A stretch of 64,000 bases of DNA from contig JAPLDF010000067.1 of NCBI GenBank assembly GCA_026391835.1, forward strand, positions 62,001 to 126,000, read 5' to 3'. Position numbers and translations under genes: made by a program. Below the pieces are notes generated by a model that worked only from the letters and a program-made list of their open reading frames with translations, was not told the DNA's origin and made no database searches. Source of the stretch: Bacteroidota bacterium (GTDB lineage: Bacteria > Bacteroidota > Bacteroidia > Bacteroidales > FEN-979). Below are positions 37,243 through 45,835 of this stretch, piece after piece (the stretch's first letter is position 1; the number at the start of each line of letters is the position of its first letter).

Positions 37243-37484
37243 TTTATCGGATTTTTAAGGTTAATTAATTTTTATAAGGCGATGAGTTCATCCTTGTTTT
37301 CGGAGCAAAAATAAGACCATTGTTCTTTAAAATTGTTACATAATTATTTATTACGCATTAAATTGTCAAAAAACAATCCTGAATAATCCTTCCTGGCTAC
37401 ACCCCGGATAGGCTAGCGTTTGTACACCGCGTCCTCTCCGAAAAATAATAAGCAGGCTAATGCCACAAAGCCATTGTACTGGTT
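37243..37484. other. intergenic region
   Basis: About 240 bp without a convincing gene. The left part holds the promoter of the collagen-like lipoprotein on the minus strand. The rest is AT-rich, with no recognisable RNA. Confidence 0.5.
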
Positions 37485-37892
37485 ATGCTGGTAGTTCCGT
37501 GCATGTCATTAAAAACACAGCTTTCATTAAAATATGAAACCATATGCAAGACATGGATGGCAGATGCCATTGAAGCGCAAATGCACTTCCCCATTGATAC
37601 AACAATGGTTGTTTTTTCAAGATCCTCTAAAGTTGATTCAAACGGTTATTCCGATTTGCGAATGACATTCAGCAAGAACGGTGATTATTCATCCATCTCC
37701 AAAAAAGGGAAACCATGAACAGGGACCTCCAGGTGGGAATTTTCCAAAGATGAATCGAAGGTGACTATTATCAAAAAACACGGGAAACAGGAACAGTTCT
37801 CCATTCAAAGACTCAATCCGACTTACCTGGAACTGGCAATTAAAAAGAGAGGGATTAACATGGTGTTTAAAATGGTGCCGGAAAAAAAATAA
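37485..37892 (+). pseudogene. small lipocalin-like gene with in-frame stop
   Basis: One frame runs from 37485 to TAA at 37890-37892 but is broken by TGA at 37716-37718. The text continues across the stop: MTFSKNGDYSSISKKGKP, stop, TGTSRWEFSKDESKVTII, then FSIQRLNPTYLELAIKK and MVFKMVPEKK. The layout (K-W near the start, WEFS strand, L-x-P-x-L-E-L near the end) resembles small Bacteroidota lipocalin-like proteins. No signal peptide remains. Other genes here use TGA as a normal stop, so recoding is unlikely. Confidence 0.7.
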
Positions 37893-37973
37893 ATCCTATT
37901 TATAGCAGCCTGCTCCAGGTGAATGCAAATTGACAGCAAAGCATTGCAGGGGTTAATCCCATTATGTAAAAAA

Positions 37974-38079
37974 CCATTGGGGCTAAAGCCCAATGAACCT
38001 GATCAACCTTAAACAGTTGGCTAAAGCCAACTGCAATGGATGAGAGAGATGCATTATTTCGTCCTGTCCGGGACGAAAT
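37974..38079. repeat. cluster of REP-like palindromes
   Basis: Three palindromes follow one another: an imperfect one around GGGGCTAAAGCCC (37975-37995), CAGTTGGCTAAAGCCAACTG (38014-38033) and ATTTCGTCC/GGACGAAAT (38056-38079). The 20-bp middle one recurs inverted at 48970-48989, with matching flanks (CAACTGCAATGGATG against CAACTGCAATAGATG). Confidence 0.85.
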
Positions 38080-38171
38080 GGCTAATCGAACTTCTAATAA
38101 AGCTATATTTACGCGTTATTAAACGGAAAATATCCGGGCAGTCATTTCTTATGCTTACAAAGGAGGGAAAA

Positions 38172-39509
38172 ATGAATTATTTAATGAAAACATCCAGTTT
38201 GGCTGTTGTTGTGATTCTGGCATGTGCGTTTTGTTCGTTCAAACAACCAGGTTCAGAAATCCCTGTTAATCCGGCGACTGATCCTTTCTCCAATGGGGGC
38301 AGCGAAAGGAACATGATAGTTGTCATAAGCGATTTGCATCTTGGCGCCAACCTTGCGTATGCAGAGATTAACAGGAACTGCAGCATTCTTGTAAAGCTGC
38401 TGCAACAGGTCAGCGCAGCACGAAATGTAAAGGAACTCGTCATCGCGGGGGACCTGCTTGACGAATGGTTTGTGCCGGCAACCATCAATACCTACGACGG
38501 CAAGGACCAGCATGATTTTGTTCAGCGGATCGCTGCAACCAACCAGGATGTGTTCGATGCGTTTAACAGGATAATCCGGGAAGGGAAGATAGCTGTTACT
38601 TATGTGCCGGGAAATCATGACTTAAGCATCACTGCCGAAAATGTTGCCGGCATTCTTCCCGGGATAAACCAGGCCCGTGATAATATGCAGGGCCTGGGGA
38701 CATATTCACCTGCCGGAAATCCCCGGATAGCAATTGAACATGGGCACCGCTATAATTTTTTCTGTGCGCCGGATCCGATCTCAAACCAGGACATAGCCCC
38801 CGGAACCATCATGCCCCCGGGATACTTTTTTACGAGAATCGCGGCACTCCATGTAATGCAACACAATCCGGCACCGGGCGAAGCCGTGGCGGTTGTCACC
38901 CCCAATCCTGCGGGCGGCGTAAGCCAGAACATGTTGTATGCTTACTGGAGTTTATGGAAATGGGCAATCAAATTGATGTCCATCGAAAATAAGCTGGATG
39001 AGAAAATCATCGTTACCAATGTTGGTGGTTTCACCGGGGCCTGTGCAGTCAATGACTTGCTGCCATTCCAGTTGACAACCGGTGGGGATCTCGATGTGAA
39101 GCTTTATAAGGGAATCCAGGACACCTGGGACCAGAGGCAAACGATCAACAAGGTGGCTGTGAAAATCCCGGTTATGTCGGCCATTGTGAATGCAGCTTCC
39201 GATACCGCCATTGACAACCAGGCCAAGGTGCAATATTTCATGAACCCGAATTCCAACACGCGTATCGTAGTGTTCGGGCATACACACGTTGCTAAAATGA
39301 CCTCGTCGGCGAACTGCAAGGGCCAAAAGTCAATCTATGTGAATTCCGGAACCTGGATCGATAACAATAATAGCAGCCCGGGCATTTCATGCACATTTGT
39401 TGTCATCACACCTCCGAAGACCGGTACGCATGCCGAAACCCGGGTGAAACTATATAATTTCAACAATTCAGTGATGACAGAAATGGCACAGGACTCACTG
39501 CGCTATTGA
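38172..39509 (+). CDS. calcineurin-like metallophosphoesterase, secreted
   Basis: 445 residues from the ATG at 38172, preceded by a clear AAAGGAGGG Shine-Dalgarno; the open frame upstream runs through REP palindromes and is rejected. The first 25 residues are a signal or lipoprotein peptide (VILACAFC). Metal ligands appear in order: SDLHLG (Asp54, His56), GDLLDE (93-98), GNHD (147-150), EHGHRY and FGHTHV near the C-terminus. The phosphoester substrate is unknown. A long insert sits between GNHD and GHTH. Location is periplasmic or outer surface by its signal. Confidence 0.87.
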   Translation: MNYLMKTSSLAVVVILACAFCSFKQPGSEIPVNPATDPFSNGGSERNMIVVISDLHLGANLAYAEINRNCSILVKLLQQVSAARNVKELVIAGDLLDEWFVPATINTYDGKDQHDFVQRIAATNQDVFDAFNRIIREGKIAVTYVPGNHDLSITAENVAGILPGINQARDNMQGLGTYSPAGNPRIAIEHGHRYNFFCAPDPISNQDIAPGTIMPPGYFFTRIAALHVMQHNPAPGEAVAVVTPNPAGGVSQNMLYAYWSLWKWAIKLMSIENKLDEKIIVTNVGGFTGACAVNDLLPFQLTTGGDLDVKLYKGIQDTWDQRQTINKVAVKIPVMSAIVNAASDTAIDNQAKVQYFMNPNSNTRIVVFGHTHVAKMTSSANCKGQKSIYVNSGTWIDNNNSSPGISCTFVVITPPKTGTHAETRVKLYNFNNSVMTEMAQDSLRY

Positions 39510-39564
39510 CCATTGCCTGTCATCCTACTTCCTGGCAAACAGATTCTGCCCGTGGATTCCCCAT

Positions 39565-39966
39565 TCATGGTTTCCGGTCCTGTTTATACTTTTCCATCAA
39601 GGCAATAAGATCAACCCGGGCGCAATCATCAAGCAATTCCCTGACAATATCCAAAGGCATTTCTTCTGCTTTTTTAAAATTAATGCAACCTTTCTGGAAT
39701 TTAGCTTTGTTTAAAAGGTTTTTATACGTGGCATGAAGTGCCGGTGATGCATAAATTGGCATTAAATGCAACGAAAAATGGCTTTTGGTGATTGACAATC
39801 CATATTTAAAAAAACCTTTGGTTTTATAGAGGATCATTTCAATTCCCATCATTAACCCGATCTCAGCCGTTACATTTTTGTCGGCATTCACGATGATGTC
39901 ATTTATTTCTGTAAGGATCAACCTGTTTTCAGGAGATTGTTCTGATAAAAATTCTGTTACTGTCAT
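39565..39966 (-). CDS. DUF1801-type small protein
   Basis: 133 residues without signal or membrane segment. Pattern resembles the YdhG/DUF1801 fold: an N-terminal helix pair, a GFFKYGLS strand, HFSLHLMP, and a C-terminal FKKAEEMPLDIVRELL helix. Function of the family is unknown. It stands alone between the phosphoesterase (convergent) and an unrelated membrane-protein gene upstream. Confidence 0.7.
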   Translation of the reverse strand: MTVTEFLSEQSPENRLILTEINDIIVNADKNVTAEIGLMMGIEMILYKTKGFFKYGLSITKSHFSLHLMPIYASPALHATYKNLLNKAKFQKGCINFKKAEEMPLDIVRELLDDCARVDLIALMEKYKQDRKP

Positions 39967-40052
39967 AAGATATCTGTTTATATAATTTGGTCTGCGGTTT
40001 TCTCAAGAATCCCGGAATGTAAAATTATAATAAAAACAGTATCGTCCTGATA

Positions 40053-40090
40053 GTGGAAAAACCGGAACCTCAGGCCACGCTTTGCCGGTT
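40053..40090. repeat. degenerate repeat, copy A
   Basis: A 38-bp stretch starting GTGGAAAAACCGGA and ending TGCCGGTT. A 38-bp sequence at 44487-44524 shares both ends, and a weaker one lies near 43290. They may be remnants of insertion-sequence ends. Confidence 0.4.
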
Positions 40091-40114
40091 CAGGCTCAGA
40101 CTGCGGCCTCATCT

Positions 40115-40738
40115 TTATTCTGAAATGTGTGAATCCTGTAAGTATTTATCAACGTTATGTAACTCTTCAGAGGGAGAGGAAACTTGTAACTTTATAATGC
40201 TGTCGTTTACTGAATCAGGTTTGACTGCTTTTTTTATGTTTACGACCTGTATTTTTGTGGGTACTTTTTCGATTTTAAAGAATTGGTTTGTAAAGAGCAG
40301 AACTATTGAAAACAGTAAAGCCACGGTGGTCAGCCTGACTGCGACAATATACTGTTTATTGCCTTTTTCGGTGATTATTTTATTTTGTCTGTACGACAGG
40401 GTGTTTGCCCCGATTTCACTTAAAAGGATCTCTTTATAGGTTTTGGTCAATGATCCCTGGTACTTTTCGACATTATAAGCCTGGTCGAGCGGTTTTGTCT
40501 TAAAGATGTCCAGCATTAAAAGGATCGCCCAAATAAAAAGCGCTATCGGAATAACCGAAATCAGCTGAATTACCTGGAAAGTCCCCACAAGGCTGCTCAG
40601 GAAAAAAGGGATGAACAAGGCTGTTACGCCAATAATTGTCCCGGCATACGAATGTTGCTGCCGATATGAATCTACCTGCTTTTCAACAATTTCTTTTGAA
40701 TTGACCGCAAAGAATTCCAGGTGGCGTAAGTCTTCCAT
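40115..40738 (-). CDS. hypothetical membrane protein
   Basis: 207 residues, no family recognised. An N-terminal helix (FFAVNSKEIVEKQVDSYRQ) leads into two closely spaced membrane segments (about 30-52 and 58-77). A cytoplasmic helical stretch follows, then a third membrane segment (about 133-152) and a polar tail. The N-terminal layout resembles small two-helix proteins such as SLATT-like effectors, but no partner enzyme is adjacent, so that is only a comparison. Confidence 0.6.
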   Translation of the reverse strand: MEDLRHLEFFAVNSKEIVEKQVDSYRQQHSYAGTIIGVTALFIPFFLSSLVGTFQVIQLISVIPIALFIWAILLMLDIFKTKPLDQAYNVEKYQGSLTKTYKEILLSEIGANTLSYRQNKIITEKGNKQYIVAVRLTTVALLFSIVLLFTNQFFKIEKVPTKIQVVNIKKAVKPDSVNDSIIKLQVSSPSEELHNVDKYLQDSHISE

Positions 40739-40780
40739 TCCGTGTTTTATAAATGAGGTTGTCTTAAATGCCTAATTTCA

Positions 40781-40852
40781 CCGCTAAGACGCTAAGACGC
40801 GAAAAATGACATTGCTGATTTTTTAATTCTTTGCGCCTTAGCGTCTTCGCGG
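40781..40852. repeat. long imperfect hairpin with CTAAGACG repeats
   Basis: The arm CCGCTAAGACGCTAAGACGC (40781-40800) pairs with GCGCCTTAGCGTCTTCGCGG (40833-40852) at 17 of 20 positions around a 32-nt AT-rich loop. This CGCTAAGACG motif is a common intergenic repeat in Bacteroidota. It lies between the BON remnant and the membrane-protein gene. Confidence 0.8.
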
Positions 40853-40915
40853 TAATGATGACAATTCAGACTTTTGAGGTAACCTCATCAGGAAAATCAT
40901 GATTTAACCAATTGG

Positions 40916-41286
40916 CTAATCATCGAAATAATAGTCAACTTCCAAATCGTTTTGTACGAACCATATGCCGGGAGTCTTCCAGGCAATCCGGCCGGCTTCG
41001 TCTTTCTGATACCAGGAAGGCACTGTTCCTGTAAGGGTCACCGTTGTTCCGGAAACTTTGACGCTGATGTCGTTATCATCTGCTGCCAGGCTTCTGCCGA
41101 TGACTTTCTCAACATCTTTTTGTTCAATCTTGTCGTGTATTTCCGATTTGATTTTAATGTTGTTGGTTACCATACAACACTGTCTTTTGCTGTAACCCCG
41201 ATTTCTGCCGCATTCAACAACGACTCCCGTTTGATGGCGTTTTGAACGTCTGCCTGTAATTCTGCATTGGTTTTAATTATCAACAT
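40916..41286 (-). pseudogene. BON-domain (OsmY-like) protein with internal deletion
   Basis: From the ATG at 41286 the frame encodes the start of a first BON domain (KTNAELQADVQNAIKRE, LNAAEIGVTAKDSVV) and stops at 41167. In another frame the sequence resumes as VTNNIKIKSEIHDKIEQKDVEK with a complete last BON domain (VKVSGTTVTLTGTVPSWYQKDEAGRIAW). In intact three-BON proteins these parts are separated by about a hundred residues. So the middle was deleted with a frameshift near 41170. The C-terminal 85 codons could still be translated from the ATG at 41173. Confidence 0.82.
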
Positions 41287-41486
41287 TTTATAATTGTGAA
41301 AATATTGACATAACGTCACAAAAGTATTTCCATTCGCTGGCTAAACCCTTACGCAATTGTTGAAATGATTTACATGATTCACACATTTTCGCTTGTCCAC
41401 CTTCCGGCTTTTGTTAAAAAACTACCTGAACCTTGTTTAAGGACCAGGCCGGGAGCGGAAATTGTGTCATTTGGCAGGATGCAATG

Positions 41487-42974
41487 TCAATTTATGCGCT
41501 TTCCAGTGCCGCTGTTGAATCTTATCTCAAATTCAACCGAATCGGGGAGTATGTCCTTTTCCGGAAATTTAAACCGCCAGTCCTGGTCCGGAACCAGGAA
41601 CTCAGTTTCACTTACCGGGTATAGCTTATATGATTTACCATCGTCATTAAAGTATAAACCATCGGATTTTTGTACAAAATCAAATGTATACTCCTTGTTT
41701 CCTTCCAGCAACGCCTTGAAAGTTCCCGCATATTTTGACAGCACCGATGATGGAACCTCAACTGTTTTTATTGTTGCAGGCTTAAAATAAGGCCAGCCAT
41801 ACGCTGTTGCCAGGCTTCTGTAAATCTCCTGGATCAGCATATACCCGTTGTTTGAATTGGTCATGATGACAACGCCATTTCCTGTTTTTAAATAGCTGTA
41901 TACATCACAAATGTACCCCTCATTCCATCCGCCATAAGCCAAAGCAAGGCTGTCGCCATTGTTTTTCAATACAATTCCGAGGGCCATATCGCCCCTGTAT
42001 CTTTTGAGCATTTTACGGCTGGTTTCAGGACGGATGATTTTACCGGGTTCCCCGAGGTAAGACTTTTCAAGTTCAATCATCATCCTGGCATAGTCCATGG
42101 ATGTGGTCCATAACCCTGCTGCTGCTTTTTCAGGATAAATATGGTAACCGCCACCGACCATTTTCCCGTCTTCCTTATATGCTTTTGCGATCGATTTTTG
42201 TTGTTTTTTCGTTAAATTATGTTCAAATGTGCTGTTGCTGAGGTTCAGGGGGTCAAAGAGATCATCCTTCATCAACTTCGGAAAAGATTTACCGGATACC
42301 TCCTCCATCAGAAGTTGAAGTACTGTATAACCTCCGCCTGAATAGCTCCATTTTGAACCCGGGACCAGTACCACTTTTACGGCTTCCGTATTTGATGGAG
42401 ATGTACCATTCAGGATGTCTTTTACACCAGGAATGGAATCATATTTGGAGTAACCGGGGAAAGAAGGAACATTCAATCCACCTAAATGGAGCATCAGCAA
42501 TCCTGGTGTGACAGCTCTTTGCCTGGTAAATTCGTTTTCAGGCAAATGCCATGTTTTCAACTGCTGGTTGATGTCCTGTTCCAGGTTGATTTTTTTCTCT
42601 TCTTCGAGTTTTAAAGCAATCATTGCAGTGACCGGCTTGCTCATGGAGGCGGCCTGGAACATCGTATTCAAAGTGACGCTGTCATTTGTCCCTTTTTCTT
42701 TAACGCCATACGATTTGGCCCATTCGATCTGATGATCTTTCATTACTGCGATGCTCAGGCCGGGCACATCAAAATATTGCATTCTGTCCCTGATGGAAAA
42801 CGTTTTGCACGGCTCTCCTGCGATGATGCCGGCAGGCAACAACCCGTTTTCAATTCTCAGGATACTTTCATTGATGGCCTGCGTACCTTTTCCTTTGTAA
42901 ATGGTTTCTGGCTTGGGATTGCAACTGAAAGTAATGAATGCTACAATACTCATCAGGAAATAAGATTTTTTCAT
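41487..42974 (-). CDS. serine hydrolase, beta-lactamase/DD-peptidase family
   Basis: A 495-residue exported protein. The signal peptide ends near FSC at residue 18, a poor lipobox. The class C-type domain shows SMSK (Ser110, Lys113) as nucleophile and base, then YSG in KWSYSGGGYTVL, and GGWNEGY in place of the usual HxG. A DUF3471-like beta domain follows from about residue 385 (LSKYAGTF). Such proteins are esterases or peptidases more often than true beta-lactamases. A phased repeat array lies 63-184 bp upstream of its start. Confidence 0.85.
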   Translation of the reverse strand: MKKSYFLMSIVAFITFSCNPKPETIYKGKGTQAINESILRIENGLLPAGIIAGEPCKTFSIRDRMQYFDVPGLSIAVMKDHQIEWAKSYGVKEKGTNDSVTLNTMFQAASMSKPVTAMIALKLEEEKKINLEQDINQQLKTWHLPENEFTRQRAVTPGLLMLHLGGLNVPSFPGYSKYDSIPGVKDILNGTSPSNTEAVKVVLVPGSKWSYSGGGYTVLQLLMEEVSGKSFPKLMKDDLFDPLNLSNSTFEHNLTKKQQKSIAKAYKEDGKMVGGGYHIYPEKAAAGLWTTSMDYARMMIELEKSYLGEPGKIIRPETSRKMLKRYRGDMALGIVLKNNGDSLALAYGGWNEGYICDVYSYLKTGNGVVIMTNSNNGYMLIQEIYRSLATAYGWPYFKPATIKTVEVPSSVLSKYAGTFKALLEGNKEYTFDFVQKSDGLYFNDDGKSYKLYPVSETEFLVPDQDWRFKFPEKDILPDSVEFEIRFNSGTGKRIN

Positions 42975-43036
42975 TTCGTTTATAAGATTTTAAAATCTAT
43001 GCAATGACGAACGGAAAAACCAAACGTTGCAAAATG

Positions 43037-43158
43037 CCATGCTTCTCCATGCTTTCACCATGCTTTCACCATGCTTCTCCATGCTGTTACCATGCTTTTC
43101 CATGCTGTTACCATGCTTTTCCATCCTGTTCCCATGCTTTTCCATCCTATCACCATGG
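43037..43158. repeat. helically phased CCATGC repeat array
   Basis: Twelve CCATGC/CCATCC/CCATGG cores follow one another at spacings of 10 or 11 bp (CCATGCTTTT, CCATGCTGTTA, CCATGCTTTCA). Through most of the array the two lengths alternate, giving a mean period close to 10.5 bp, one helical turn. It lies upstream of the serine-hydrolase gene. Confidence 0.85.
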
Positions 43159-43234
43159 TTTTACCGTTTATCCTCCATATAAGGCCCAAGTAAGGACCAT
43201 GGTTCGTCCATGCTCAGACTGTCATATAATTTAG

Positions 43235-43613
43235 ATTTGCAGGTTCAACGGGTAAAACTCAATGAAAGGTTTTAGGAGCGTTGTTCAGGCGGGAAAAACG
43301 GAGCCTGTGACCATTCTCTTCCGATGTTTGCTGACCATCCTGTATTCTTAACAATCAACAAGGTGAGGTGGACAGATCGCTCCGGCGAAAACAGGTTAAG
43401 GGGTGCGTTGTTTTCATATGCCTGGCGTAGAAATTCGACGGGCTTTTTTATTTTTGCAGGTTACTATTGATATTATCATAGCTTTACAGATTACTGAATG
43501 CAACCACAACCAGTTGCGGTTATTCAATAGTTAAGCGTCATGCCTGGAAACCTCACCAGTGCTAACTTGAAACTGACTGGAAGAAGTTGACTTTGGAAAT
43601 AAACTAAAACAAG
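43235..43613. other. intergenic region with degenerate repeat-like segments
   Basis: No gene seen. GGGAAAAACGGAGCCTGTGACC near 43291 (first 20 bases) and GGTGGACAGATCGCTCCGGCG near 43367 resemble segments on the other side of the methyltransferase gene at 44487-44625. A weak -7 match (TGACTTTG) lies near 43588, before the methyltransferase. Confidence 0.4.
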
Positions 43614-44459
43614 ATGGAACAACATTTAGAAGATATCCGTGAACAGCAAAAAGCATCATGGAATAAATTTTCTCCCGGCTGGAAAAAATGGGATGGCCTG
43701 AATATGGATTTATTAAAACCAACGTGTGATGAAATCATAGGTTTAATTAATCCCAAAGGTGCAGATGTTGTGTTAGATATTGCAGCCGGAACAGGAGAAC
43801 CCGGTTTAACAATTGCAACCATGTTAAAGGGCGGGAAAGTTGTTATTACAGACCTTTCAGATGACATGCTGGAAATAGCCCGTGAAAATGCAATGAAAAG
43901 AGGAATTACAAACGTTGAAACCCTTGCCTGCGATGTTAGCGAACTTCCTTTTACGGACAATACCTTTGATGCAATTAGTTGTCGTTTTGGTTTTATGTTT
44001 TTTCCAGACATGCTTTTAGCATCAAAAGAAATAGTTCGTGTTCTGAAACCCGGCGGAAAAATCGCTGCTTCTGTTTGGAATGTACCTGAAAATAATTTCT
44101 GGGTTACAGCTATTATGGGAACAATCAGTAGAAATATGGAATTGCCTGCACCTCTGCCAGGTTCCCCGGGAATGTTTCGTTGTGCTAAAGATGGTTTTAT
44201 CTCCGGTTTATTTTTGCAGGCAGGATTGAAAAATATCAGGCAAAAGGAAATTGCAGGAAAAATGAACTTCAAAACAATTGATGTTTACTGGAGCATGATG
44301 ACAGAAGTAGTTTCTCTTGTTGTTGCTGCTCTTAATAAAGCGGATGGTGACATGAAAAATAAAATTAAGAAAGAAGTTTATCAGGAGTTGAACCAAAAAT
44401 ATTCTGATGGAAATATTTTGATGGACTCAAGCGCTTTTGTAATTTATGGTGAGAAATAG
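43614..44459 (+). CDS. class I SAM-dependent methyltransferase, UbiE-like
   Basis: 281 residues. Motif I is VLDIAAGTGEPG (about 44-55), motif II has TDLSDDMLEIA, then ACDVSELPF and FRFGFMFFPD-type motif (CRFGFMFFPD), and VLKPGGKIA is motif III. The fold is that of UbiE/Methyltransf_11 enzymes; substrate unknown. The gene is clearly more AT-rich than its neighbours and lies between two regions of similar degenerate repeats, so recent transfer is plausible. It is not in an operon. Confidence 0.85.
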   Translation: MEQHLEDIREQQKASWNKFSPGWKKWDGLNMDLLKPTCDEIIGLINPKGADVVLDIAAGTGEPGLTIATMLKGGKVVITDLSDDMLEIARENAMKRGITNVETLACDVSELPFTDNTFDAISCRFGFMFFPDMLLASKEIVRVLKPGGKIAASVWNVPENNFWVTAIMGTISRNMELPAPLPGSPGMFRCAKDGFISGLFLQAGLKNIRQKEIAGKMNFKTIDVYWSMMTEVVSLVVAALNKADGDMKNKIKKEVYQELNQKYSDGNILMDSSAFVIYGEK

Positions 44460-44486
44460 GCTGATAAATTGTTGCATGCACGCATT

Positions 44487-44622
44487 GTGGAAAAACCGGA
44501 GTCACTGACCACCCTGTGCCGGTTTATCGATACCATTGTATTTGTCTGATAATTATTTATTTAAGGTGGTCAATTTAAAATGGCGGCAGGTGGACGTTGT
44601 GTTCGGCGTATCCACGTACTCC
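44487..44622. repeat. degenerate repeat, copy B, and IS-end-like sequence
   Basis: GTGGAAAAACCGGA...TGCCGGTT at 44487-44524 matches the copy at 40053. It is followed by AAGGTGGTCAATTTAAAATG and GGTGGACGTTGTGTTCGGCG, patterns that often occur at ends of IS elements in this phylum (from memory). No transposase frame remains. Confidence 0.4.
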
Positions 44623-45555
44623 TTATCTCAATGTTTCGTAATGCTTTTTTACATCTTCTTTGTGCAGAGAGGCTGTGTATCTGGTATCACGATTTGAGGA
44701 GCTTTTTAAAAGATCATTAATGTTCCCCTGGATCGTTCTTGCTGAGACTGGTTTTTTTCCTGCACAAATGATTTCCGCAACTTTTTTATACATTTCTGTT
44801 TTTGTTGCCGCAAACTCGGATTGATAATAATGGATGAAGCCGAGGAAATCAAACATGGCAATTTTATAGGGAACATCATTTGAATAAACAAGCTTTATAA
44901 GTTCATCCTTTGATTGTTCGTTAAGTACACTGACTTTTGGTAGGTTCAGGAACCCATTTTCATACAATGCCAGTTTCAGTATTTCAAAGGATCCAATCGG
45001 AATATCGAACACTTGTCTCGGCAAATTCAAATTATTCAGTGATGGATATTGTATATTAATGGTGTCCGTGGGGAACCCAAGTTTCAGGCAAATATCAGTA
45101 AAGGGGATTTCATAGATACCGCAGCATTTTTGCAATTCAGCAAAGAGCAAATGATACAGGATGTTACAGCCCTTCATGAACTTTAGATCATGGTCTGGGA
45201 GGTGTGAATTATCCAGTACCAGTAAATTTCCAATCTTGTTTAACACAGGAGCACGATCGTTAATGCCTTTTTTAGAAAGGTTGGCATGTAAATCAGGCTT
45301 ACTCGCTGTGAAGGACACATGGTTTTTGGACTTCATCAACCTGGACACGTAGAGCTTGACGATGTCAGCCTTTTGTTCAACGGTAGTATTGACCACCAAA
45401 TTGTTTTCAAGTTCATTGCCGAAGGGCTCAACAAAAAACTCAGCGATATTCTCCTCAGATTCCAGGAGGGTGGACTCTTGCGGGTGTCCCGGAGAAAGAC
45501 GATCAACGGGCGTTTTCAGCAAATCAACACATTGGTCTAAGTAGGAATATTGCAT
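44623..45555 (-). CDS. hypothetical protein downstream of tRNA-Val
   Basis: 310 residues, soluble, no signal; family not recognised. The sequence is helical and Lys/Asn-rich in its second half. The C-terminal 60 residues (KKPVSARTIQGNINDLL, then RYTASLHKEDVKKHY) look like a small helical module seen at the end of various Bacteroidota accessory proteins, in my recollection. It begins 127 bp past the 3' end of tRNA-Val, a usual insertion place, which suggests an element remnant. No integrase is present. Confidence 0.6.
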   Translation of the reverse strand: MQYSYLDQCVDLLKTPVDRLSPGHPQESTLLESEENIAEFFVEPFGNELENNLVVNTTVEQKADIVKLYVSRLMKSKNHVSFTASKPDLHANLSKKGINDRAPVLNKIGNLLVLDNSHLPDHDLKFMKGCNILYHLLFAELQKCCGIYEIPFTDICLKLGFPTDTINIQYPSLNNLNLPRQVFDIPIGSFEILKLALYENGFLNLPKVSVLNEQSKDELIKLVYSNDVPYKIAMFDFLGFIHYYQSEFAATKTEMYKKVAEIICAGKKPVSARTIQGNINDLLKSSSNRDTRYTASLHKEDVKKHYETLR

Positions 45556-45640
45556 TATGGGTTAAATTGTATTAAATTGAGTGCTTAGAAAAATGTGCGT
45601 TTTCGAATGTTCTGAGGTTACATTTAGGGTTACATGAAAA

Positions 45641-45673
45641 AAGGGTTTCAGATTTTTATTCTCTGAAACCCTT
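45641..45673 (-). terminator. terminator behind tRNA-Val
   Basis: A perfect 12-bp stem, AAGGGTTTCAGA (45641-45652) with TCTGAAACCCTT (45662-45673). On the minus strand a T-run follows (TTTTTTCATG). It lies 9 bp past the CCA end of the tRNA. Confidence 0.85.
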
Positions 45674-45681
45674 GTCTTTGT

Positions 45682-45759
45682 TGGTGGGAGCAACAGGATT
45701 CGAACCTGTGACCCTCTGCTTGTAAGGCAGATGCTCTGAACCGGCTGAGCTATGCTCCC
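45682..45759 (-). tRNA. tRNA-Val (anticodon UAC)
   Basis: The minus strand gives acceptor GGGAGCA / TGCTCCC, D-arm GCTCAGCCGGTTCAGAGC, anticodon arm TCTGC-CTTACAA-GCAGA with anticodon TAC, and T-arm ACAGG-TTCGAAT-CCTGT. The 3' CCA is encoded. The palindrome CCCTCAATTGAGGG (45757-45770) overlaps the 5' end. Confidence 0.97.
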
Positions 45760-45835
45760 TCAATTGAGGGTGCAAATGTAAAAAGATTTCCCGGATATCC
45801 AAGCGCGTTCACAATGTTTCTGACAGTTAATTTTC

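Noticed and set aside
37716..37718. TGA recoding (alternative code or selenocysteine)
   Set aside because: Many intact genes here end in TGA, and no SECIS-like hairpin is visible behind it.
38040..38171. N-terminal extension of the phosphoesterase
   Set aside because: It runs through REP palindromes, and a strong Shine-Dalgarno and signal peptide mark 38172.
40115..40738. SLATT/Pycsar-type defence effector
   Set aside because: Only the membrane layout is similar; no nucleotide cyclase or other partner lies nearby.
43004..43234. Open frame through the phased repeat
   Set aside because: A Cys/His/Pro repeat peptide produced by tandem DNA; no start signal or family.
43235..44622. Intact insertion sequence
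   Set aside because: End-like repeats are present but no transposase frame and no target-site duplication could be shown.
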